A stretch of 38,218 nucleotides of DNA from Nocardia carnea (GCF_029869215.1 NZ_JARWPM010000296.1:1-38218), one strand, 5' to 3'. Shown: positions 1-11,489, counted from the stretch's first letter. Program-made: numbers and translations. The notes: a model not told the origin generated them from the letters alone.

Positions 1-3000
1 CGGGGTCGGTCGTATACGCGGTGGGGTGGGTTTTTGTATGAGGCGGGTGAGTTCGATGCGGGGTTTTTCGGTATCGGTCCGCGTGAGGCGTTGGCGATGG
101 ATCCGCAGCAGCGGATTTTGTTGGAGGTGGCGTGGGAGGCGCTCGAGGATGCGTGGATCGATCCGTTGTCGTTGCGGGGTAGTGGTACCGGCGTGTTCGC
201 GGGCGTCATGTACCACGACTACGGATTCGTGGCGGCGACCAGCGAACATCGCCGGGACCTGGAGGGGTATCTGAGTTCCGGCGGTATGGCGAGTGTGGTG
301 TCGGGGCGGGTGGCGTATGCGCTGGGACTGGAGGGTCCGGCGGTGACGGTGGATACCGCCTGTTCGTCCTCGCTCGTGGCGATCCATCAGGCATGCCAGG
401 CCCTGCGGGCCGGTGACTGCCGGATGGCCCTGGCCGGCGGGGTGACGGTCCTGGCCACGCCCTCGGTATTCGTGGAGTTCTCGCGGCAGCGAGGGTTGTC
501 GCCGGATGGGCGGTGCAAATCGTTCGGCGCCGGCGCCGACGGTGTGGGGTGGGGTGAAGGCGCCGGTGTGGTGGTGCTGGAGCGGTTGTCGGACGCGCGA
601 GCCGCGGGGCGTCGGGTGCTGGGTGTGGTGCGGGGGTCGGCGGTGAACCAGGATGGTGCGTCGAACGGTTTGACCGCACCCAACGGACCCTCGCAAGTGC
701 GGGTGATCCGGGCCGCACTGGCGAATGCGGGTGTATCGGCGGCGGAGGTGGACGCGGTGGAGGCCCACGGGACCGGCACCACGCTGGGTGATCCGATCGA
801 GGCGCAGGCGCTGCTGGCGACCTATGGACAGGATCGCGCCGAGGACCGGCCGTTGTGGCTGGGGTCGGTGAAGTCGAATATGGGACATACGCAGGCTGCC
901 GCGGGGGTGGCGGGTGTGATCAAGATGGTGGAGGCGATGCGGCACGGTGTGCTGCCGCGAACACTGCATGCGGAGGTGCCGAGTCCGCATGTGGAGTGGT
1001 CGTCGGGTGCGGTGGCGTTACTGACCGAACCCCAGCAGTGGCCTTCCACCGGCGTGCCGCGGCGGGCGGGGGTGTCGTCGTTCGGGATCAGCGGGACGAA
1101 CGCCCATGTGATCCTCGAAGAAGCGCCGGGGGCGGAGCCTGGTAAACCTGCGGCGGCCCTGATCGCGGCCGGCGGAGCCGTTCGGGTGGGAGCGGAGGCA
1201 GTGCGGGCCGGTGATGATGTGGAGCCCGTTGGGGCGGAGCCGAACTCGCGGTGTGTCGACCTGAAGCTCGCCCCGGTGCCTTGGATCGTGTCGGGACGCT
1301 CGCCGGAAGCCGCCGTCGCGCAGCGGGAACGGCTCCGGGCCTGGGTGACGGCAGATCCCGATGCCGCCGCGGCCGATATCGGACGGTCGCTGACCGCCAC
1401 CCGGGCTCATCTGCCGTGGCGCACAGCGGTGTTCGCGGGGCGGGACGGGATCGAATGGAACGACACCGAACCGGTACGGGCGAGCAGGGCCGATACGGTT
1501 CTGGTCTTTCCGGGGCAGGGGTCGCAGTGGACAGGTATGGGGAAGGGGTTGTTCGAGGCTTTCCCGGTGTTCCGGGCGGCGATCGAACAGATCTGTGATC
1601 CGGAATGGTTGTTCTCCGGCGACACCGACCTCGACCGCACCGACAACACCCAGTTGGCGCTGTTCGCGGTAGAGGTCGGGTTGTATCGGTTGCTGGAGTC
1701 GTGGGGCGTCGTCGCGGATGTCGTGCTGGGTCATTCGATCGGGGAAATCGTCGCCGCGCATATCGCCGGCTGTCTCTCGCTCGACGACGCGGTGCGGGTG
1801 GTGTCGGCGCGGGCACGGTTGATGGCGGCGCTGCCGGGTGGCGCGATGCTGACGATCGAGGCAGCCGAATCGACAGTGGCGGAGGAGCTTCCGGCCGGCC
1901 TGTCGGTGGCGGCGGTGAACGCGCCTGGGTCTGTGGTGGTGTCGGGGCCGGATCCGGCGATCGGTGACGTGGAGCGGATGTGGCAGAAACGCACCCGCGT
2001 ACGGCGATTACGTGTCTCGCATGCGTTCCATTCGGAGATGGTGGAGCCGATGCTCACCGAATTCGAGACGGTATGCCGCGGCGTCACCTGGAGTCCCCCA
2101 CGGATTCCGATCGTCTCGACCGTCACCGGGCGGCTGGAATCGGACCTCCTCACCGACCCGGCCTACTGGGTCCGGCAGGTACGCGACACAGTCCGATTCT
2201 CCGACGGGATCCGAGCCGCCGCCCAGGGGGCCGCGCCGCGGTTCCTGGAGGTGGGCCCGGATGCGGCCCTGGCGCCGATGATCTCACGGATCGCCGGTGA
2301 CGAGGCAGTCGTCATACCACTGCAGCGCCGCGGCCGGGATCAGGCGGCGAGCCTGGTCCGAAACCTCACCCGGGCGCATTGCCACGGACTTCCGGTGGAT
2401 TGGGAACAATTCTTCGCCGGCACCGGTGCCCGCACGGTGGATCTGCCGACCTATGCGTTCCAGCGCCGGCGGTACTGGCTGACCTCGGCCCTTCAGGAGG
2501 GCTCCGCCGCATCGGATCCGGCGGGTCTGGGCCTGAGCCGCGTGACCCATCCGATTCTGCACGCCGTGCTCGACGTCCCGGGCGGTGACACGGTGTTCAC
2601 CGGCCGGTTGTCGGTCACTGATCAACCCTGGCTGGCCGACCATACGATTTTCGGGTCGGTACTGCTACCCGGGACCGGCCTGATCGAACTCGCCGGTGCG
2701 GCGGGGGTATTCACTGGTTTCTCGCGCGTCGCGGACCTGCTGCTGGAAGAGCCGCTCACGGTCGGAGACCGCGGCGCCGTGGTCCGGGTGGTGGTCGGCG
2801 GTGGCGCCACCCAGCGGCCGGTGACGATCTATTCCCGGCCGGACGACGGTAGCGCCGACCGGTCCGGGGACCGGTCGGGGTGGGTGCGCAACGCCTCCGG
2901 AACCGTGAACTCCGAGACAGCGGACACCGAGCAGCTGGGCCGAATCTGGCCGCCGCCGGACGCCGGCGCCGTCGACGCCGCCCTCGGATACGAGCGGCTG

Positions 3001-5394
3001 GCCGAGCTGGGCTACGGATACGGGCCGTCTTTCCGTGGTGTGCGGCGTGTCTGGCGGGGCGGGCCCGGCGAGGTCTACGCCGACATCGAGGTACCCGGAC
3101 TCGATGTGTCGGCGTTCGGTGTGCACCCGGCCCTGCTCGACGCCGCATTGCATGCGTGGGCGGTCTCGGTGGCGGGGGCGGAGGAACCTGAGGCGGCGCC
3201 GGAACTGGACGGGGACACACTGTGGCTGCCCATATCGTTCAGCGGTGTCTCGCTCTCCGGAGGACACGCGAGCCGCCTGCGGGTGGTCTTGCGCAGGGAC
3301 GGCGACCGCGTGTCCGTCCAGGTCGCGGACGAGACCGGCAGGCCGGTGGCCTCCGTCGACGCGGTCGCCCTGATGCCGGTGTCGCGGCAGCAGCTGGCGG
3401 CGTTGAGCGGCCGGGCCGCGCTGTTCGACGTGGAGTGGGTCCCGGTCCCGGAGAGCCCGGGATTGTCCGGCACGGTATGGGGACTCGGTGATCCGAACGT
3501 CTTGGCGGGCTGGGGTTCCGCTCTCGTGAGCCGGTGGTTCGCCGACGTCGGTGACATCGTGGACACGGTGGCGTCCGGAGTCCGGGCGCCGGTGGCGGTG
3601 GTGGCGCCGTGTGGGTCGCTCGCCGGCGAGGACGCGGGCGAGGACGGAGCGGGCGTGGACGTGGTCGACGAGGCGCGGACGGCCGTCTTGGGTGCGCTGG
3701 GCGTCGTGCAGCAGTGGGTTGCAGGTGCCGGATTGGGTTCGGTCCGGCTGATACTGGTGACCTCCGGTGCGCTGTCGGTGCGTGCGGCCGGTGATGCCGG
3801 CATCGGGACGGGCGGTCTGGTGCAGTCGGGCGTGGTGGGGCTGGTGCGGACGGCGCAGCTCGAGTACCCGGGGCGGCTGGCGCTGGTCGACAGCGCCGGC
3901 GGTGATCCGGGTGCGGCGCTGAGCGCGGTGATCGGAGGCTCGGAAACCGAGGTAGCGGTGCGTGATTCGGGGGTGTGGGCGCCGCGGCTGATGCCTGCCG
4001 GTGCGGCTCCCGACGTCGATCCGGTGCGGCCGCCGGTCTCCCAGGATTCGCCGGAGAGTGTCGAGCGGTGGGGCTGGAGGCGGGGCGGTGTGGTGCTCGT
4101 CGTGGGCGGCGGCGAGCTGGCCGGAGTGATCGTGCGGTACCTGGCGGTGGAGTGCGGGGTGCGCGATGTGGTGGTCGCGTCCCGGTCGGGCACCGGTGTG
4201 AGTGGGAGTCTGGTGGACGAGCTGGCGCAGGTGGGTGCCCGGGTCCGGCGTGAGGCATGCGATGTGGGCGTGCGGGAAGACGTGCGGCGCCTGGTGGCTC
4301 GAGTGTCCGCGGAGGTGGGCGCGCTGTCGGGCGTGGTGTACACCGCGGGTGTGCTCGATGACAGCATCCTGGGTGCGCTGACGCCGGAGCGGGTGTTGCG
4401 AGTACTGCGGGCCAAGCTGGATGGCGCGTGGTACGTGCACGAGGCGACGCGCGACCTGGAGCTGGACGGTTTCGTGCTGTTCTCCTCGGTGGCGGGTACC
4501 GTCGGGTCACCGGGTCAGGCGAACTACGCGGCCGCCAACGCGTTTCTCGACGCGCTCGCGCAGTATCGGCGGCGATCGGGTCTGGCGGCGTGCTCCCTCG
4601 GGTGGGGTCTGTGGGAAGTCTCGGCGGGTATGGCCGGCGGTGTGGCGGACTCCGATCGCGCCCGGATGGGCCGCGGGGGGCTCGTGGGACTGTCGGTCCC
4701 GGATGGCCTGGCTCTGTGGGATCGGGCGTTGTCGGGTGGCTGGTCCCGAGTGGTCGCCGCGCGGTTCGATCGGGTGCGACTGACCGGGGAGCTATCGGGA
4801 GCGGGGGGCGTCGTGCCGTCCCTGATGCGGGGCATGGTGCGCGCGTCGAACGTGGGTGCGGCGCCGACGGCGGGCGTATCGGCGGAATTGGTGTCACGGC
4901 TGGCGGGACTGGCGGCCGACGAGCGCCGTAAGGTGCTGGTCGAGCTGGTGTCTTCGCATGTCGGTGCGGTGCTGGGGTTCGGACGCGGCGAACCGGTGGA
5001 CGCGCGGGCCAGTTTCCTGGATCTGGGGTTCGATTCGCTGGCCGCGGTAGAGCTGCGCAATCGGCTGGCGGGGGTGACCGGTGTGGGACTGCCGGCGACG
5101 GTCGCCTACGACAACCCGACACCGGAATCGGTCGCCGAATATATCGATGGTTGTCTGCCGACCGACACCGGCGACGCCGCACCGGATGTCGTGGCACGAG
5201 TGGAGGCACTCGAGTCCGCTCTGGCCGGACTCGGCCACGACAGTGCCGAACACCGGATGGCGGTGCGACGGATACGTCAGCTTGCCGCGCGATTCGATAC
5301 GGCGCTCCCGTCCACGGTCCCGACCGCCGACGACGAGTTGTTCGCCTTCATCGACAGCGATCTCGGCCTCGCCGATCCGGACGGCGACAGCTGA
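1..5394 (+). CDS. Modular type I polyketide synthase A (5'-truncated): KS-AT-DH-KR-ACP
   Basis: The reading frame is open from base 1, so the N terminus, about the first 70 residues of this KS and anything before it, lie outside the window. Numbering from base 1 (1797 residues visible): KS to ~365 with active-site Cys121 (TACSSS), HGTGT and KSNMGH; AT ~500-765 with GHSIGE (Ser579) and HAFH (2020-2031), the malonyl-CoA signature; DH ~847-1123 with the HxxxGxxxxP motif intact (His881) and Asp1047 in [12 protein letters not shown] ~1361-1540; ACP ~1630-1717 with Ser1679 in GFDS. The KR keeps Ser, Tyr (4525-4527) and an LDD motif (B type), but the NADPH loop reads VGGGELAG instead of TGGTGGLG, so its activity is doubtful. 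No ER is present. The tail (helical segment, then [12 protein letters not shown]) is a C-terminal docking domain, which should pair with the N-terminal coiled coil of the next gene, 28 bp downstream. Certain as a PKS; the product is unknown. Confidence 0.97.
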   Translation, partial: RGRSYTRWGGFLYEAGEFDAGFFGIGPREALAMDPQQRILLEVAWEALEDAWIDPLSLRGSGTGVFAGVMYHDYGFVAATSEHRRDLEGYLSSGGMASVVSGRVAYALGLEGPAVTVDTACSSSLVAIHQACQALRAGDCRMALAGGVTVLATPSVFVEFSRQRGLSPDGRCKSFGAGADGVGWGEGAGVVVLERLSDARAAGRRVLGVVRGSAVNQDGASNGLTAPNGPSQVRVIRAALANAGVSAAEVDAVEAHGTGTTLGDPIEAQALLATYGQDRAEDRPLWLGSVKSNMGHTQAAAGVAGVIKMVEAMRHGVLPRTLHAEVPSPHVEWSSGAVALLTEPQQWPSTGVPRRAGVSSFGISGTNAHVILEEAPGAEPGKPAAALIAAGGAVRVGAEAVRAGDDVEPVGAEPNSRCVDLKLAPVPWIVSGRSPEAAVAQRERLRAWVTADPDAAAADIGRSLTATRAHLPWRTAVFAGRDGIEWNDTEPVRASRADTVLVFPGQGSQWTGMGKGLFEAFPVFRAAIEQICDPEWLFSGDTDLDRTDNTQLALFAVEVGLYRLLESWGVVADVVLGHSIGEIVAAHIAGCLSLDDAVRVVSARARLMAALPGGAMLTIEAAESTVAEELPAGLSVAAVNAPGSVVVSGPDPAIGDVERMWQKRTRVRRLRVSHAFHSEMVEPMLTEFETVCRGVTWSPPRIPIVSTVTGRLESDLLTDPAYWVRQVRDTVRFSDGIRAAAQGAAPRFLEVGPDAALAPMISRIAGDEAVVIPLQRRGRDQAASLVRNLTRAHCHGLPVDWEQFFAGTGARTVDLPTYAFQRRRYWLTSALQEGSAASDPAGLGLSRVTHPILHAVLDVPGGDTVFTGRLSVTDQPWLADHTIFGSVLLPGTGLIELAGAAGVFTGFSRVADLLLEEPLTVGDRGAVVRVVVGGGATQRPVTIYSRPDDGSADRSGDRSGWVRNASGTVNSETADTEQLGRIWPPPDAGAVDAALGYERLAELGYGYGPSFRGVRRVWRGGPGEVYADIEVPGLDVSAFGVHPALLDAALHAWAVSVAGAEEPEAAPELDGDTLWLPISFSGVSLSGGHASRLRVVLRRDGDRVSVQVADETGRPVASVDAVALMPVSRQQLAALSGRAALFDVEWVPVPESPGLSGTVWGLGDPNVLAGWGSALVSRWFADVGDIVDTVASGVRAPVAVVAPCGSLAGEDAGEDGAGVDVVDEARTAVLGALGVVQQWVAGAGLGSVRLILVTSGALSVRAAGDAGIGTGGLVQSGVVGLVRTAQLEYPGRLALVDSAGGDPGAALSAVIGGSETEVAVRDSGVWAPRLMPAGAAPDVDPVRPPVSQDSPESVERWGWRRGGVVLVVGGGELAGVIVRYLAVECGVRDVVVASRSGTGVSGSLVDELAQVGARVRREACDVGVREDVRRLVARVSAEVGALSGVVYTAGVLDDSILGALTPERVLRVLRAKLDGAWYVHEATRDLELDGFVLFSSVAGTVGSPGQANYAAANAFLDALAQYRRRSGLAACSLGWGLWEVSAGMAGGVADSDRARMGRGGLVGLSVPDGLALWDRALSGGWSRVVAARFDRVRLTGELSGAGGVVPSLMRGMVRASNVGAAPTAGVSAELVSRLAGLAADERRKVLVELVSSHVGAVLGFGRGEPVDARASFLDLGFDSLAAVELRNRLAGVTGVGLPATVAYDNPTPESVAEYIDGCLPTDTGDAAPDVVARVEALESALAGLGHDSAEHRMAVRRIRQLAARFDTALPSTVPTADDELFAFIDSDLGLADPDGDS
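1606..1653 (+). repeat. 48-bp exact direct repeat, copy 1 (in AT domain)
   Basis: This stretch of the AT coding sequence, encoding [16 protein letters not shown], is identical base for base to 16137-16184 in the AT of the first extension module of PKS gene C, third positions included. The flanking codons differ. This is a sign of recent duplication or gene conversion between modules. Confidence 0.85.
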
Positions 5395-5422
5395 TGGCGA
5401 ACGGGATGAGCGAAAGGAAATC

Positions 5423-8400
5423 ATGACATCCACCGAGGATCGGCTGCGGCATTACCTCCAGAAGGTCACGCAGGAACTGAACGAGTCCCGGCGCCGGCTC
5501 GCCGAGGTCGAGAAGCGTACGCGGGAACCGATTGCGGTGGTCGCCATGGCCTGCCGGTATCCCGGTGGGATCAGCACTCCGGAGCAGTTGTGGGAGGTGG
5601 TCTCCTCCGGTGTCGACGCCATCGGTGCCTACCCGGCCGATCGCGGCTGGGACGCCATGCGGGAGGTGATACCGACCAAATCGAGCGAACTCGAAGAGGG
5701 TTACGCGCAATCCGGCGGATTCCTCACCGATATCGCCGGTTTCGATTCGCAGTTCTTCGGCATCTCACCACGCGAAGCCCTGCTGATGGATCCGCAGCAG
5801 CGGCTGGCGCTGGAGGTGACCTGGGAGGCGATCGAACGCGCCGGAATCGTGCCGAGTTCGCTGCGCGGTGCCCGCACCGGTGTGTTCGTCGGGTCGACCG
5901 GCGGCGACTATATGGCCTCCCTCGTCCAGGCCGGCAACGGTTTCCCGGGCAATGCGGCGGCCGGTGACGAGAACCGGACCGGTGACGACGCACCGCTGCA
6001 CGGCGACGGCGTCGCCGCCATCCCGTACATCCCGGACGACAGCGATGCGACCCACATGATGACCGGGAGTATGTCGAGTGTGCTGTCCGGCCGGCTGGCG
6101 TACGCGTTCGGATTCTCCGGTCCGGCCGTCACCGTCGACACCGCATGCTCGTCCTCGCTGGTCGCCATCCATCAGGCATGTCAATCGCTGCGCAACGAGG
6201 AATCCGATCTCGCCCTGGCCGGCGGCGTGATGCTCATGTCCACCCCGATGCTGCTCGGCATGACTCGGCTGGCGGCCGCCCCCGACGGCCGCTGTAAGGC
6301 GTTCGCCGACGACGCCGACGGCACGGGGTGGGGCGAGGGCATCGGTATGGTGCTGCTCGAGCGCCTGTCGGACGCGCGCCGCCACGGTCATCCGGTCGCC
6401 GCGGTGATCCCCGGCAGCGCGATCAACCAGGACGGCGCCTCGAACGGGATGGCGGCGCCCAACGGCGCCGCACAGCAGCAGGTGATCCGGGCCGCGCTGG
6501 CCAGTGCCCAGCTGACCGGAGCGGCTGTCGACGTGGTCGAAGCGCACGGGACCGGTACGGCCCTCGGCGATCCGATCGAAGCCGGTGCCCTGCTGGCGAC
6601 CTACGGGGCCGACCGTGCCCCGGACCGGCCGTTGTGGCTCGGCTCGATCAAATCCAATATCGGTCATTCGGGCCCGGCGGCCGGCGTCGCCGGACTGATC
6701 AAACTCGTCATGTCCTTTCGGCATCGCACGCTGGCCCCGACATTGCATGCCGAGGTGCCGACCACGCAGGTCGATTGGTCGTCGGGCGCCATGCGGCTGC
6801 TGACCGAGCCCGTGCCGTGGACGGCGGACAAACCGCTGGTGGGTGCGGTGTCGTCGTTCGGGGTGAGCGGAACCAACGGGCACGTCCTCGTCGCGGCGCC
6901 CGAATTCGCCGAGAGCGGTGCGCATGCCACCGCCGCCCCGGAATTCGCCGGAGGCAACTCGGCGGATACGCAGCGCGGGCGTCCCGAGGGAACCGCACCG
7001 GCAATCCCCTGGGTGCTCTCCGCCCGTACCGCGAAAGCCCTCGGGGAGCAGGCCGGGCGGTTGCGCGAATGGCTGGCCGGGCACGCGCCCGAACCGGCCG
7101 ATATCGGATACTCGCTCGCCGGCCGGGCCACCTTCAAGAACCGTGCGGTGGTCGTCGGGTCCACGACCGGAGATCTGTCCCGGGGGCTCGCGGCGATCGC
7201 CGGCCGGACCTTCGACCCCGATGTGGTGACGGGGGTCGCGCGCAATCCGGGTGCGCCGGTTTTCGTCTATCCGGGCCAGGGCGGCCAGTGGGCGGGGATG
7301 GGCCGCGCACTGCTCGCCGAATCGGAGGTGTTCGCCCGCGCGGTCGCCGACTGCGATCGGGCGCTGGCCCCGTGGACGGGCTGGTCGGTGACCGCGGTGC
7401 TCCGGCAGGACGAGGGCACGCCGGCGCTGGACACCGTCGATGTCATCCAACCCACCCTGTTCGCCGTGATGGCCGGGCTCACCGAACTCTGGAAGTCGAT
7501 GGGTGTGACGCCCGGTGCGGTGATCGGGCATTCCCAGGGCGAGGTCGCGGCGGCCTACGCCGCGGGCGCGCTCTCGCTGGACGACGCCGCGAAGATCGTC
7601 GGTGTGCGCAGCACACTGCTCGCCACCCTGAGCGGCGGCACCATGGTGTCGGTGCTGGGGTTGCCCGCCGCGCAGATCGAGGAGCGGATCGCGCGTTTCG
7701 GTGCCGCGGTGTCGGTGGCCGCGGTGAATTCCCCGGAGGCGCTGACTCTTTCGGGTGACCCAGAGGCACTCGCCGAACTCACCGCGGAGTTCACCGCCGA
7801 GGGTGCGCGGGCGCGCCGGGTGCCCGGCGCCACCGGGGCGGGGCATTCCGCCGACGTCGACAAGTTCGAGGACGAGGTCCTCGAGGCATTCGCCTCGATC
7901 ACACCCCGGGCAGCCCGCATTCCGTTCTTTTCGACGGTCGTCGGTGACGAGATCGACACCGGCACCCTCGATGCCGCCTACTGGTTCAAGAATATGCGCC
8001 GGACCGTGCACTTCCATGCCGCGCTGCGATCAGCGCTGCGGGCCCGGTGGCAGACCTTCGTCGAACCCGGTCCGCACCCGGTCTTGTTACCGTCCGTGGA
8101 CCGGATCGCCGAGGATCTGTCGATCCGGGTACTCACCAGCGGCACCTTGCATCGGGACCGGGGCGACCTCGGCCGCTTCTACACCTCGGCTGCCGAACTG
8201 TATGCCGAGGGCGTGCCGGTCGACTGGCGCGCGGCCTTCCGCGGTGTGCCCGCCCGCCATCTGCCCGACCTGCCGACCTACCCCTTCCAGCGGCAACGGT
8301 ATTGGCTGCCGGATGAATTCGCTGCGGCGGCACCGCGTCCGGTAGTTGCTCCGGGCAGTGAGTTCTGGCGTCTGGTCGAACAGGCCGATACCGCCGGTCT

Positions 8401-10132
8401 GGCACGTCTGATCGGCGGCGATACCGAATCGCTGGCGACGGTGCTTCCGCACCTGTCGTCGTGGTGGCAGCGGTCCGGCCGCCACCGGCTCGCCGATCGC
8501 TTGCGCTATCGGACCGTTTTCGAACGGCTCGCCCGGCGGCCCGCTGCGGTGACGCGGTCGACGTGGTACGTCGTGGTCCCGGAAGCAGATATCGATGAGC
8601 GGTCGGCGGCGGTCGTGGACGCCCTGCGTGATCATGCCGGCGGCGTGCACCCCGTCCCGGTGCCGGCAGACGCCACCGGCGGCGAGATCGTGAACAGGAT
8701 CCGGCAGGCGCCGCCCGCCGACGATGCCGCCGGCGTGCTCTGCGTGCTGGGACCGGGCGCCGGGACGGACCCGATCGACCTGGCGCGGGCGCTGGGGGAG
8801 AGCGAGTTCGCTCATCCCCTCTGGTGGGTGACCACCGGTGCCGTTGCCGTGGGCCCGGCGGATGCCGCGCCCGATCCCGATGCGGCGCGGATCTGGGGTC
8901 TGAGCCGGGTGGCCGCACGCGAATTCCCCGCGGTGTGGGGTGGTGTGGTCGATATGTCCGCCGCCCCCGGCGCCACCGAGCCGGCCGAGTTGTGCGAGAT
9001 CCTCGGCCGGGACGGCGACGATCAGCTGGCCGTGCGGGCGGACGGAGTGTTCGTACGACGGATCCGGCGCGGCCGGGCGACCGGCGCGGATTCCGGGCTC
9101 CAGCTGTCGGGGACGGTGCTGATCACGGGCGCGCCGGACGGCATCGCGGGAGACCTCGCGCGCCGGTTCGTGAAGGACGGCGTGCGGCACCTCGTCCTGA
9201 CCGCTTCGGAGGGCACCGCGGCGGCCGCGGAGTTGGCGCGTGCACTGCGCACCGCGGACGTCACGGTGACCTTCGCCGACTGTGACCTCGGTGACCGCGC
9301 GGCACTCGCCCGGGTGCTCGCGGAGATCGGCGACGACCACCCGCTGACCGGGGTTGTGCATGCGGCGGGCGCGGAGGACGGAACCGGCGCCGAGACCGGA
9401 TATGCCGTCGCCTGTCATCTGGACGATCTCCTGGCGGACCGGGCGCTCGATTTCTTCGTCCTGCTCACGCCGGCGTCCGGCGCCTGGGGGGTACCGGGCG
9501 GCGCGGAGGCCGCCGCGACGAATGCCGCGCTGGCCGCGCTCGCGCACCGGCGGCGTCACCGCGGCGCCGCCGCGAGCGCGATCGGCTGGCACGACACCGC
9601 TGTCGGCGCCGCGCCGCCGGATCCGGAGACGGCGATCGAGGCACTGCTGCGTACGGTCGCCGCCGGTGAGGCGGATGCCATGGTGGCCGGGATCGATTGG
9701 GAGCAACCGGAGTTCGCCGGCACCCGGGGCGGCGGGGTGTTCACCGACCTGCCCGAGTTCCGCCGGTTGCGCACTCATCACGAACAGAACGCGACCGATC
9801 ACGACCTGCTGCTGGCCCGCCTGGCCGGCAAATCCGCGCCGGAACGGGAACGCATCGTCGTCGATTTGATCCGCGGTGAGATCGCGGCGGTCCTGCGCTA
9901 CGACTCGGTGGACGATATCGAAACGGAAACACCATTTCGTGATCTCGGATTGGATTCGATCTCCGGGCTGCAGATCCGGAAACGACTGGCCGTCGCGACG
10001 GGTACGGACCTGCCGATCCGCATGATTCTCGAACACCCGACACCTGTGGAACTGGCCGCTCATCTGCTGACCGAACTGGGCGGGCAGGACATCGGAACAG
10101 GCACCATGCCCGCCGAAAGAATGGAGTTGTGA
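5423..10132 (+). CDS. Modular type I polyketide synthase B: docking-KS-AT-KR0-ACP
   Basis: 1569 residues. ATG 5423 is chosen because AAAGGA lies just upstream and the N terminus ([12 protein letters not shown]...) is the usual N-terminal docking coiled coil; the open frame extends upstream only inside gene A. KS ~35-480 with Cys242 and an extra segment of roughly 30 residues at nt 5912-6060. AT ~610-900 with GHSQGE (Ser704) and GAGH (7835-7846) at the selectivity position, where methylmalonyl ATs have YASH and malonyl ATs HAFH; GAGH resembles the xAGH forms of ethylmalonyl/alkylmalonyl ATs. KR ~1230-1420 is degenerate: the NADPH loop is [12 protein letters not shown] is missing, the catalytic Ser position is Pro (LLTPASG) and the Tyr position is Ala (~1363). 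ACP ~1475-1555 with Ser1512 (GLDS). The protein ends ~15 residues after the ACP, with no docking tail and no thioesterase. Expected to add a branched unit and leave the beta-keto group. Confidence 0.97.
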   Translation: MTSTEDRLRHYLQKVTQELNESRRRLAEVEKRTREPIAVVAMACRYPGGISTPEQLWEVVSSGVDAIGAYPADRGWDAMREVIPTKSSELEEGYAQSGGFLTDIAGFDSQFFGISPREALLMDPQQRLALEVTWEAIERAGIVPSSLRGARTGVFVGSTGGDYMASLVQAGNGFPGNAAAGDENRTGDDAPLHGDGVAAIPYIPDDSDATHMMTGSMSSVLSGRLAYAFGFSGPAVTVDTACSSSLVAIHQACQSLRNEESDLALAGGVMLMSTPMLLGMTRLAAAPDGRCKAFADDADGTGWGEGIGMVLLERLSDARRHGHPVAAVIPGSAINQDGASNGMAAPNGAAQQQVIRAALASAQLTGAAVDVVEAHGTGTALGDPIEAGALLATYGADRAPDRPLWLGSIKSNIGHSGPAAGVAGLIKLVMSFRHRTLAPTLHAEVPTTQVDWSSGAMRLLTEPVPWTADKPLVGAVSSFGVSGTNGHVLVAAPEFAESGAHATAAPEFAGGNSADTQRGRPEGTAPAIPWVLSARTAKALGEQAGRLREWLAGHAPEPADIGYSLAGRATFKNRAVVVGSTTGDLSRGLAAIAGRTFDPDVVTGVARNPGAPVFVYPGQGGQWAGMGRALLAESEVFARAVADCDRALAPWTGWSVTAVLRQDEGTPALDTVDVIQPTLFAVMAGLTELWKSMGVTPGAVIGHSQGEVAAAYAAGALSLDDAAKIVGVRSTLLATLSGGTMVSVLGLPAAQIEERIARFGAAVSVAAVNSPEALTLSGDPEALAELTAEFTAEGARARRVPGATGAGHSADVDKFEDEVLEAFASITPRAARIPFFSTVVGDEIDTGTLDAAYWFKNMRRTVHFHAALRSALRARWQTFVEPGPHPVLLPSVDRIAEDLSIRVLTSGTLHRDRGDLGRFYTSAAELYAEGVPVDWRAAFRGVPARHLPDLPTYPFQRQRYWLPDEFAAAAPRPVVAPGSEFWRLVEQADTAGLARLIGGDTESLATVLPHLSSWWQRSGRHRLADRLRYRTVFERLARRPAAVTRSTWYVVVPEADIDERSAAVVDALRDHAGGVHPVPVPADATGGEIVNRIRQAPPADDAAGVLCVLGPGAGTDPIDLARALGESEFAHPLWWVTTGAVAVGPADAAPDPDAARIWGLSRVAAREFPAVWGGVVDMSAAPGATEPAELCEILGRDGDDQLAVRADGVFVRRIRRGRATGADSGLQLSGTVLITGAPDGIAGDLARRFVKDGVRHLVLTASEGTAAAAELARALRTADVTVTFADCDLGDRAALARVLAEIGDDHPLTGVVHAAGAEDGTGAETGYAVACHLDDLLADRALDFFVLLTPASGAWGVPGGAEAAATNAALAALAHRRRHRGAAASAIGWHDTAVGAAPPDPETAIEALLRTVAAGEADAMVAGIDWEQPEFAGTRGGGVFTDLPEFRRLRTHHEQNATDHDLLLARLAGKSAPERERIVVDLIRGEIAAVLRYDSVDDIETETPFRDLGLDSISGLQIRKRLAVATGTDLPIRMILEHPTPVELAAHLLTELGGQDIGTGTMPAERMEL

Positions 10133-10133
10133 G

Positions 10134-11363
10134 GTGCGGAAACTGTACGAATTCGGTGAGGTTCCCCCGGTAGGGGAAGTCCCCACCCACATGTACGCCT
10201 CCCTGATCCGGCGCGAACGTTTCGGTGAGCCCACCCAGGCCTTCGTGACGGAGGTCGTGGAAACCCCCGCGCCCGGCCGGGGCCAGGTGCTGATCTGGGT
10301 GATGGCCGCCGGGATCAATTACAACAATGTCTGGGCCGCGCTGGGCCATCCCGTCGATGTGATCTCGTTGCGGCAGAAACTGGGTCAGCCGGAGGACTTC
10401 CATATCGGCGGGTCGGAGGGGTCGGGCATCGTCTGGGCCGTCGGCGAGGGTGTGAAGGGCGTGGCTGTCGGCGATCATGTGGTGCTGGCGGGCGGTCAGT
10501 GGGACGAATCGGCGCACGATATCCGGGGCGGGGCCGACCATCCGACGTCGAAGGGTATGCGGGCCTGGGGGTACGAGACCAACTACGGGGCGTTCGCCCA
10601 GTTCTGCCTGGTGTCGGACTATCAGTGCCATCCCAAGCCGGCCTGCCTGACCTGGGAGGAGGCGGCGTGTTTCATGCTCACCGGGCCGACCGCCTATCGG
10701 CAGTTGTTCGGCTGGCCCGGTAACGAGGTCCGTCCCGGAGATGTGGTGCTCATCTGGGGTGGCGCCGGCGGATTGGGGTCCATGGCGATCCAGATGACCA
10801 AGGCCGTCGGCGCGATTCCGATCGCGGTCGCCTCGAGTGCGGAGCGCGCCGAATACTGCCGTGAACTGGGCGCCGCGGGAGTGATCGACCGGACGGAATT
10901 CGATCACTGGGGCCGTCTGCCGGATACCGAGGACGCCGTCGCCATGGGCGAATTCCTGCAGGGCGCCCGGAAATTCGGCAAGGCGATCTGGGATATCCTC
11001 GGCGAGCGCCGGTTTCCGAACGTGGTCCTCGAACACACCGGTCAGGACACACTGCCGACGTCGATGTATGTCTGCGACAACGGCGGCATGGTGGTGCTCT
11101 GCGGTGGCACCACCGGCTACAACGGCGATGTGGATCTGCGGCACCTGTGGATGCGATCGAAGCGATTGCAGGGCTCGCACGGCGCCAACCTCCGCGAATA
11201 CCGGGAAGTCATCGCGCTGATCAATGCGGGACTGCTGCGCCCCTGCCTGTCCCGCTGCGGCGAATTCGACGATATCGGGGCATTGCATCAGCTGATGCAC
11301 GACAACGTGCACCCGAGCGGAAACATGGCTGTTCGGGTGAACGCGCCGGCGGGCGCCGGATGA
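10134..11363 (+). CDS. ccr: Crotonyl-CoA carboxylase/reductase family enzyme (alkylmalonyl-CoA supply)
   Basis: 409 residues, GTG start one base after the stop of PKS gene B, so almost certainly translated with it. The family reduces a 2-enoyl-CoA with NADPH while fixing CO2, giving ethylmalonyl-CoA or a longer 2-alkylmalonyl-CoA extender. Medium-chain dehydrogenase fold: GroES-like N half (GGSEGSGIVWAVGEGV, then GYETNYGAFAQF) and a Rossmann half with the nucleotide loop WGGAGGLGSMAIQ near residue 210. The C-terminal signature MRSKRLQGSHGAN carries His349. The residue after it is Gly350, whereas crotonyl-using enzymes as I recall them have Phe (SHFAN), so a larger acyl chain may fit. Placement next to the one AT with a non-malonyl, non-methylmalonyl motif argues that it feeds that module. 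Acting in primary ethylmalonyl-CoA metabolism is less likely here. Confidence 0.93.
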   Translation: MRKLYEFGEVPPVGEVPTHMYASLIRRERFGEPTQAFVTEVVETPAPGRGQVLIWVMAAGINYNNVWAALGHPVDVISLRQKLGQPEDFHIGGSEGSGIVWAVGEGVKGVAVGDHVVLAGGQWDESAHDIRGGADHPTSKGMRAWGYETNYGAFAQFCLVSDYQCHPKPACLTWEEAACFMLTGPTAYRQLFGWPGNEVRPGDVVLIWGGAGGLGSMAIQMTKAVGAIPIAVASSAERAEYCRELGAAGVIDRTEFDHWGRLPDTEDAVAMGEFLQGARKFGKAIWDILGERRFPNVVLEHTGQDTLPTSMYVCDNGGMVVLCGGTTGYNGDVDLRHLWMRSKRLQGSHGANLREYREVIALINAGLLRPCLSRCGEFDDIGALHQLMHDNVHPSGNMAVRVNAPAGAG

Positions 11364-11476
11364 GGCGGTCCCGGCGTAGCGGCGCCGCGTATCTCCACAG
11401 GCCCGCGGCCTGGGCGGCGCGGATCCGTCCGGTGCGCCGCTGATCCGGTTGCTGTCTGTATCCGCCCGGTGGTTGT

Positions 11477-11484
11477 GGAGGAAG
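11477..11484 (+). promoter_or_regulatory. Ribosome binding site fixing the start of PKS gene C
   Basis: GGAGGAAG lies 5 nt before ATG 11490. This selects ATG 11490 over the in-frame GTG at 11469, which would place the Shine-Dalgarno sequence inside the coding region. The remaining bases between ccr and this site (11364-11476) show no gene. Confidence 0.75.
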
Positions 11485-11489
11485 AGTCC

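Noticed and set aside
3420..4080. Enoyl reductase domain between DH and KR of gene A
   Set aside because: The length and sequence fit the KR structural subdomain; no ER nucleotide motif is present there or in gene C.
2665..5209. Long antisense open frames (591 and 656 codons, - strand) opposite PKS gene A
   Set aside because: Arg/Pro/His-rich translations with no domain, caused by the high third-position GC of the PKS gene on the other strand.
5081..5422. Upstream extension of PKS gene B inside gene A
   Set aside because: The extension is Arg/Ser/Pro-rich and lies in the coding region of gene A; ATG 5423 has a ribosome site and a proper docking helix.
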